DNA from: an uncultured Lachnospiraceae bacterium
GTDB taxonomy: Bacteria > Bacillota > Clostridia > Lachnospirales > Lachnospiraceae
DNA: 64,000 bases
Assembly (NCBI GenBank): GCA_947625015.1
Contig: CANQMR010000002.1
Coordinates: 62,001 to 126,000 of the forward strand
Direction: 5' to 3'
Numbering within the stretch: the stretch's first letter is position 1; each line of letters begins with the position of its first letter. The notes below the pieces were generated by a model. That model saw nothing but the letters and a program-made list of their open reading frames with translations, was not told where the DNA came from and did no database searches. Both the position numbers and the translations under genes were made by a program. Of this stretch, positions 60,356 to 64,000 are shown piece after piece.

Positions 60356-61237
60356 ATGTCGAAGATAATCTGGACTTTGTGGTGGCAGGGGGAAGAAAAC
60401 GCTCCGGAGTTGGTAAAAAAGTGCATAGAGAGTATGAAGATTCATGCCAACGGGGCGGAAGTGATCGTCTTGGACGAATCTAGCGTAGGTAACTATATTC
60501 AGTTGCCAGACAGGGTGAAATCTCTGTTTGAGAAAGGGAATATTTCTATAACCCATTTATCCGATTTAATTCGTTTCCGGCTGCTTTACCAATATGGGGG
60601 CTTATGGCTGGACAGTACGATTTATGTGGCGCAGGATATACCGGCGGATTTGTTTGAACAAGAGTTTTATACTATTAAAAATGGGACTGGCTTTGATAAA
60701 ACCATAGCAAAAGGCCGATGGACAGCCTTTTTGGTAGGTGGGCGGAAAGAAAATCCTGTTTTTGAAAATATGAATAGGTTTTTTGATAGATACTGGGAAT
60801 TAAACGATGAATTGGTATGCTATCTTTTGATTGATTTCTGTATGAATGAGGTATACGAGTCAATAGCAGATTGCAGGAGAATTATAGATGCTGTACCGTC
60901 ATATTCTGGAAATGTATTTACATTGGCAGACCGATTAAGTGCAGTAGAGGATATTGGGAAAGTGCCTGCTGAGGGGATGTTTCATAAATTGAGTTATAAG
61001 GACATTCCTCATAGAAGGGGAAAATTGCGTAAGCTGAAATCGTTATGTCGCCATATACGGGAACTGTTCAACATACACAAATGGAAAAAATGGGGATTTA
61101 GGATTGCCTGGGCAACATTTGTTGGAAATTGTGCAAGGTCACTACCTGAACCTTTGGGGAGCAAGGCAGCGGCATATTATAACAGCGTCGTGGGGGGGTA
61201 TTGGAAAACTATTGGGGAAAGTTTCCGTATTAGATAG
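60356..61237 (+). CDS. Capsular polysaccharide synthesis glycosyltransferase (GT32-like)
   Basis: A 293-residue protein with IIWTLWWQGEENAPELVKKCIES at the start and LSDLIRFRLLYQYGGLWLDSTIYV near 74-98, the DXD-containing motif (LDST) of the Caps_synth/Gly_transf_sug family. It begins 17 bp after the previous gene with AGGAGG as ribosome-binding site. Confidence 0.88.
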   Translation: MSKIIWTLWWQGEENAPELVKKCIESMKIHANGAEVIVLDESSVGNYIQLPDRVKSLFEKGNISITHLSDLIRFRLLYQYGGLWLDSTIYVAQDIPADLFEQEFYTIKNGTGFDKTIAKGRWTAFLVGGRKENPVFENMNRFFDRYWELNDELVCYLLIDFCMNEVYESIADCRRIIDAVPSYSGNVFTLADRLSAVEDIGKVPAEGMFHKLSYKDIPHRRGKLRKLKSLCRHIRELFNIHKWKKWGFRIAWATFVGNCARSLPEPLGSKAAAYYNSVVGGYWKTIGESFRIR

Positions 61238-61267
61238 TGATTGAGCATTAGAGAGGAATTTACAGGC

Positions 61268-62800
61268 ATGAGTGAAAACCGCATAAAACGCGCATCGAGT
61301 AATATTATATGGTCCGGAATGCAGAGATTATCATCTATGCTGATTAGTTTTGTATCAAGAACCTGCCTGATTTATGTATTAGGAGTTCAGTATGTAGGGC
61401 TGGATGGATTATTTACTGCTATTCTATCTGTATTAAACCTGACCGAGCTGGGAATAGGCGCAGCCATGGTTTTTAGCATGTATAAGCCCATAGCGGAGGG
61501 AGATGATGATAGGGTATGTGCTCTGCTTGGTTTATATCGAAAGTGTTATCGTGTGATTGGACTGATTATATTGGCAGGTGGACTTTGCGTCATGCCTTTT
61601 ATTCGAAACCTAATCTCCGGTGATGTTCCCGAAGGATTAAATATTTATGTTCTTTTTGCTGCATATTTGGCAAACACAGTATTAAGTTATTTTTTGTTTG
61701 CCTATAAATCCTCGTTATTAAATGCCTGCCAACGGATAGATATTATCAACATTATTAATATGCTAGTAACTGTATTGAAAACGATAATACAGTGTGCAGC
61801 ACTGCTGTTAACTAAAGACTATTACTATTATGTATGGATTATTCCCATAGCTACCATTGTCCAGAATCTATTTACCAGTGTACTGGTATCCCGAAAATAT
61901 CCACAGTACATATGCAAGGGGAAAGTGGGAAAGGATGAAATTGCTAATATTCGAAAAAGGGTATATGGATTGGTATGTCAAAAAATAGGGGATGTGGTGT
62001 TGAATGCGGTAGACAATATAGTTATTTCTGTATTTCAAGGCCTTACAGTGCTTGGTGTATATACGAATTATATGTTTATTAATAATGGGTTGACCAGAAT
62101 TTTGTTTGTATTTCGAAGCGCTATTACCCCTGTGATAGGTAATTCCGTTGCTGTGGAAAGCAAAGAAAAAAATTATAAAGATTTTAATCACTTGCAATTA
62201 CTGTATTTTTGGATTAGTTCTTGGGCGGCAATTTGCCAGCTATGTTTGATGCAACCATTTATCGGATTGTGGGTCGGAGAAAAATGGTTGGTAGATATGG
62301 TGACGGCTATATTTTTTGTATTATATTTTTACTTGGATTCTGGGAGATATATGGTGATGATGTATAATACGGCAGCAGGAATTTGGTGGGAGGGCAGGTA
62401 TGTGCCGCTTGCGGCATCTATAGTGAATCTGGCAATCAACTTAGTTTTGGTGCATTTTATAGGATTAAAGGGAATCCTGTTATCTACGGTTATTGCATTA
62501 ATTTGTATTGATATTCCGTTTCAGTGTTATGTTCTATTTAAATATTATTTTAATTTTCCTAATGCATGGCGGATTTATTTGGAAAAACAGGTTGTTAATT
62601 TTGTTTTGATGGCGGTTATTGGCGCGATTACATATAAAGTATGTATGATATTTTCAGGTTATACAATTTCTACTTTAATAGGTCGTGGATGTATTTGTAT
62701 AGTTCTCCCTAATATACTGCTATTTTTAGGTTATAGAAAAAGCAGAGATTTTGATGGGGCGATGCTTATGCTGAAAAGGGTGCTAAGTCGGGGAAAGTGA
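61268..62800 (+). CDS. Polysaccharide flippase (Wzx-type, MOP superfamily)
   Basis: A protein of about 510 residues from the ATG at 61268 (a TTG at 61241 is the alternative). The start RIKRASSNIIWSGMQRLSSMLISFVSRTCLI is typical of Gram-positive Wzx/RfbX transporters, and about 14 hydrophobic segments follow. It moves the completed lipid-linked repeat unit to the outer face for polymerisation by the Wzy-like protein. Confidence 0.9.
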   Translation: MSENRIKRASSNIIWSGMQRLSSMLISFVSRTCLIYVLGVQYVGLDGLFTAILSVLNLTELGIGAAMVFSMYKPIAEGDDDRVCALLGLYRKCYRVIGLIILAGGLCVMPFIRNLISGDVPEGLNIYVLFAAYLANTVLSYFLFAYKSSLLNACQRIDIINIINMLVTVLKTIIQCAALLLTKDYYYYVWIIPIATIVQNLFTSVLVSRKYPQYICKGKVGKDEIANIRKRVYGLVCQKIGDVVLNAVDNIVISVFQGLTVLGVYTNYMFINNGLTRILFVFRSAITPVIGNSVAVESKEKNYKDFNHLQLLYFWISSWAAICQLCLMQPFIGLWVGEKWLVDMVTAIFFVLYFYLDSGRYMVMMYNTAAGIWWEGRYVPLAASIVNLAINLVLVHFIGLKGILLSTVIALICIDIPFQCYVLFKYYFNFPNAWRIYLEKQVVNFVLMAVIGAITYKVCMIFSGYTISTLIGRGCICIVLPNILLFLGYRKSRDFDGAMLMLKRVLSRGK

Positions 62801-62807
62801 GGTTTTA

Positions 62808-63464
62808 ATGAGAAATTTATATAATACATTGATAAAATGGTCAAAGATAAGTCTGACAAAATTTATTTATTATAACTTTTTTTGTAAGAAAATACATAGG
62901 GAAAAACATGCTTTTTTGGTTCCTTATCGTGGAAGTGTGATACGGTTACGAAAAGGGGCTGCAATATATATGAAAGGTAACATATTGTTGAATACGGGAA
63001 GAATGTGGAATGTTAGAGAAAATTGTTATTTGCTCTTAGATCGAGAAGCAAAACTACAAGTTGAGGAACAGATGTTTATGGCTTATGGTAGTAGAATGGA
63101 AATAGGAGATGGTGCCCAGGTAAAAATCGGTTCTATGGGTTGTAATATGTGGTGTACGCTGATATGTTTAGAATCTATTACCATGGGGAAAGAAGTTATG
63201 CTAGGGTGGAATGTGACTGTTATGGACGGAAACGGGCATCCAGTAGGGTACGAAGGACAGCAAACACGAAAAAATACAAAGCCGGTAATTATTGGCAATC
63301 ATGTATGGTTGTGTAACGGATGTCATGTTATGAAAGGAAGTAAGATAGGAGATGGCGCCATTATCGGAGCGAGATCATTTATCAGCGGACGAGTGAAAGC
63401 CGGTGCCATGACATCGCCGATGCCAACTAAGGTTATTATGGAAGATGTCGGCTGGAACGGATAA
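62808..63464 (+). CDS. Hexapeptide-repeat acyltransferase
   Basis: A 218-residue left-handed beta-helix acyltransferase. The C-terminal part shows the hexapeptide periodicity and the catalytic-His region WNVTVMDGNGHPVG, then GNHVWLCNGCHVMKGSKIGDGAIIGA. It would transfer an acetyl or similar group to the repeat unit. The gene is followed directly by a paralog. Confidence 0.9.
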   Translation: MRNLYNTLIKWSKISLTKFIYYNFFCKKIHREKHAFLVPYRGSVIRLRKGAAIYMKGNILLNTGRMWNVRENCYLLLDREAKLQVEEQMFMAYGSRMEIGDGAQVKIGSMGCNMWCTLICLESITMGKEVMLGWNVTVMDGNGHPVGYEGQQTRKNTKPVIIGNHVWLCNGCHVMKGSKIGDGAIIGARSFISGRVKAGAMTSPMPTKVIMEDVGWNG

Positions 63465-63486
63465 TAGCAGAAAGGATAAAAAAGAA

Positions 63487-64000
63487 ATGGGAAAATTTTG
63501 GAATTTAGTGAGAAAGGTAACACAAGTAAGTATATCACAATTTGTATACTATAATTTTTTATGCCGTAAAGTACATAGGAAAAAGCAGGCATTGTTGATT
63601 CCTTACAGGGGAAGCGCTATCAGGATAGAAAAAGGCGCGGTTTTGATTTTAGAGGGAAGGCTGATTTTAAATGCCGGGTTAAATGGCAAACATATGCGGG
63701 CAAAGGAGACCTGCTATCTTTTGATTGAGGAAAATGGAATCCTTCATATAAAAGAGCGTGCATGCATTGGATATTCTAGTAGATTAATTGTGGGTAAAAA
63801 TGGGCATATGGAGATTGGCTCGATGGGATGTAACGAAGGTTGCGTCTTTGTTTGCTTAAATTCAATTACTCTGGGAAATGATGTAATGATGGGATGGAAT
63901 GTGACAATTATGGATGGTGATGGGCATCCGGTAGGATACGGTGAAATGGAAAAAAGAGAAGGTACAAAACCAGTTGTAGTAGGAAACCATGTGTGGCTAT
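63487..64000 (+). CDS. Hexapeptide-repeat acyltransferase, cut by the window end
   Basis: An open frame from the ATG at 63487 to the last base, about 171 residues visible. It is a paralog of the preceding gene along its whole visible length: FVYYNFLCRKVHRKKQALLIPYRG here against FIYYNFFCKKIHREKHAFLVPYRG there, and both share IGSMGCN, GWNVT-MDG-GHPVG and GNHVWL. It begins 22 bp after the previous stop. The catalytic end lies outside the window. Tandem duplicates like this often acylate different positions of the same repeat unit. Confidence 0.88.
   Translation, partial: MGKFWNLVRKVTQVSISQFVYYNFLCRKVHRKKQALLIPYRGSAIRIEKGAVLILEGRLILNAGLNGKHMRAKETCYLLIEENGILHIKERACIGYSSRLIVGKNGHMEIGSMGCNEGCVFVCLNSITLGNDVMMGWNVTIMDGDGHPVGYGEMEKREGTKPVVVGNHVWL

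Overview
The window reads as the chromosome of a low-to-mid GC, Gram-positive, spore-forming anaerobe of the Bacillota, most likely Lachnospiraceae. The support is the strong GGAGG ribosome-binding sites, a specialised NusG paralog of the LoaP type, a Csp-like subtilase with an inserted domain, a sigma-K-like promoter before a tiny cysteine-rich protein, LtaS-type and S1-type genes, and sigma-A promoters with 17-base spacers. No rRNA, CRISPR array, complete prophage or insertion sequence was recognised.

Region 1 (1 to about 26 kb, + strand) is a surface-polysaccharide locus that exports by an ABC transporter. It holds a run of family 2 glycosyltransferases, a DUF2304 protein, a Wzm/TagG-like permease, and a Wzt-like ATPase with a C-terminal glycan-binding domain. 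These are followed by a methyltransferase, a large kinase-like/coiled-coil/double-glycosyltransferase protein and a GT-C-like membrane protein. A CDP-3,6-dideoxyhexose cassette (rfbF, rfbH, rfbG) follows, interrupted by a thiamine-diphosphate enzyme and an SDR, a layout that suggests a branched, yersiniose-like sugar. The locus ends with an acyltransferase-propeller-esterase fusion lying between 20-bp direct repeats, a GtrA protein and a frame-disrupted LtaS-like phosphoglycerol transferase.

Region 2 (about 26 to 49.4 kb, higher GC, both strands) is mostly core or envelope functions. It contains an ABC exporter pair, a lytic transglycosylase, an acyl-CoA carboxyltransferase subunit, a duplicated cysteine-rich miniprotein, a CAP-domain secreted protein, an S1-domain protein, a C40 peptidase, a Csp-like protease, a CaCA antiporter and a TrpB2-type enzyme. 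A Tet(M)/EF-G-like GTPase joined to a Rae1/YacP-type NYN nuclease domain comes next, interrupted by a frameshift in a G6 run. Maf, a MoxR-DUF58-membrane-protein operon, a transglutaminase-fold protein and a DUF1700-like protein complete the block.

Region 3 (49.4 kb to the end, + strand) starts with tRNA-Val and tRNA-Met and a tyrosine recombinase. Immediately after the recombinase, two recombinase-like sites in inverted orientation (50766-50788 and 50968-50990) bracket about 180 bp of non-coding DNA just before loaP. Behind loaP runs a Wzx/Wzy-type capsule or exopolysaccharide operon with an Alg13/Alg14-like pair, a pyruvyl transferase, an FrhB-like ferredoxin protein, a HAD-fusion protein, glycosyltransferases, Wzy, Wzx and two tandem hexapeptide acyltransferases, the last cut by the window end. 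My main hypothesis is that the recombinase flips this segment to switch the LoaP-dependent polysaccharide operon on and off.

The most interesting points are the candidate invertible switch before loaP, the translation-GTPase/NYN-nuclease fusion, the branched-sugar cassette and the trimodular acyltransferase-esterase. Two frame disruptions lie in homopolymers (A7 at 24294-24300, G6 at 42584-42589). They could be real mutations, phase-variable tracts or sequencing errors, and the bases alone cannot tell these apart.
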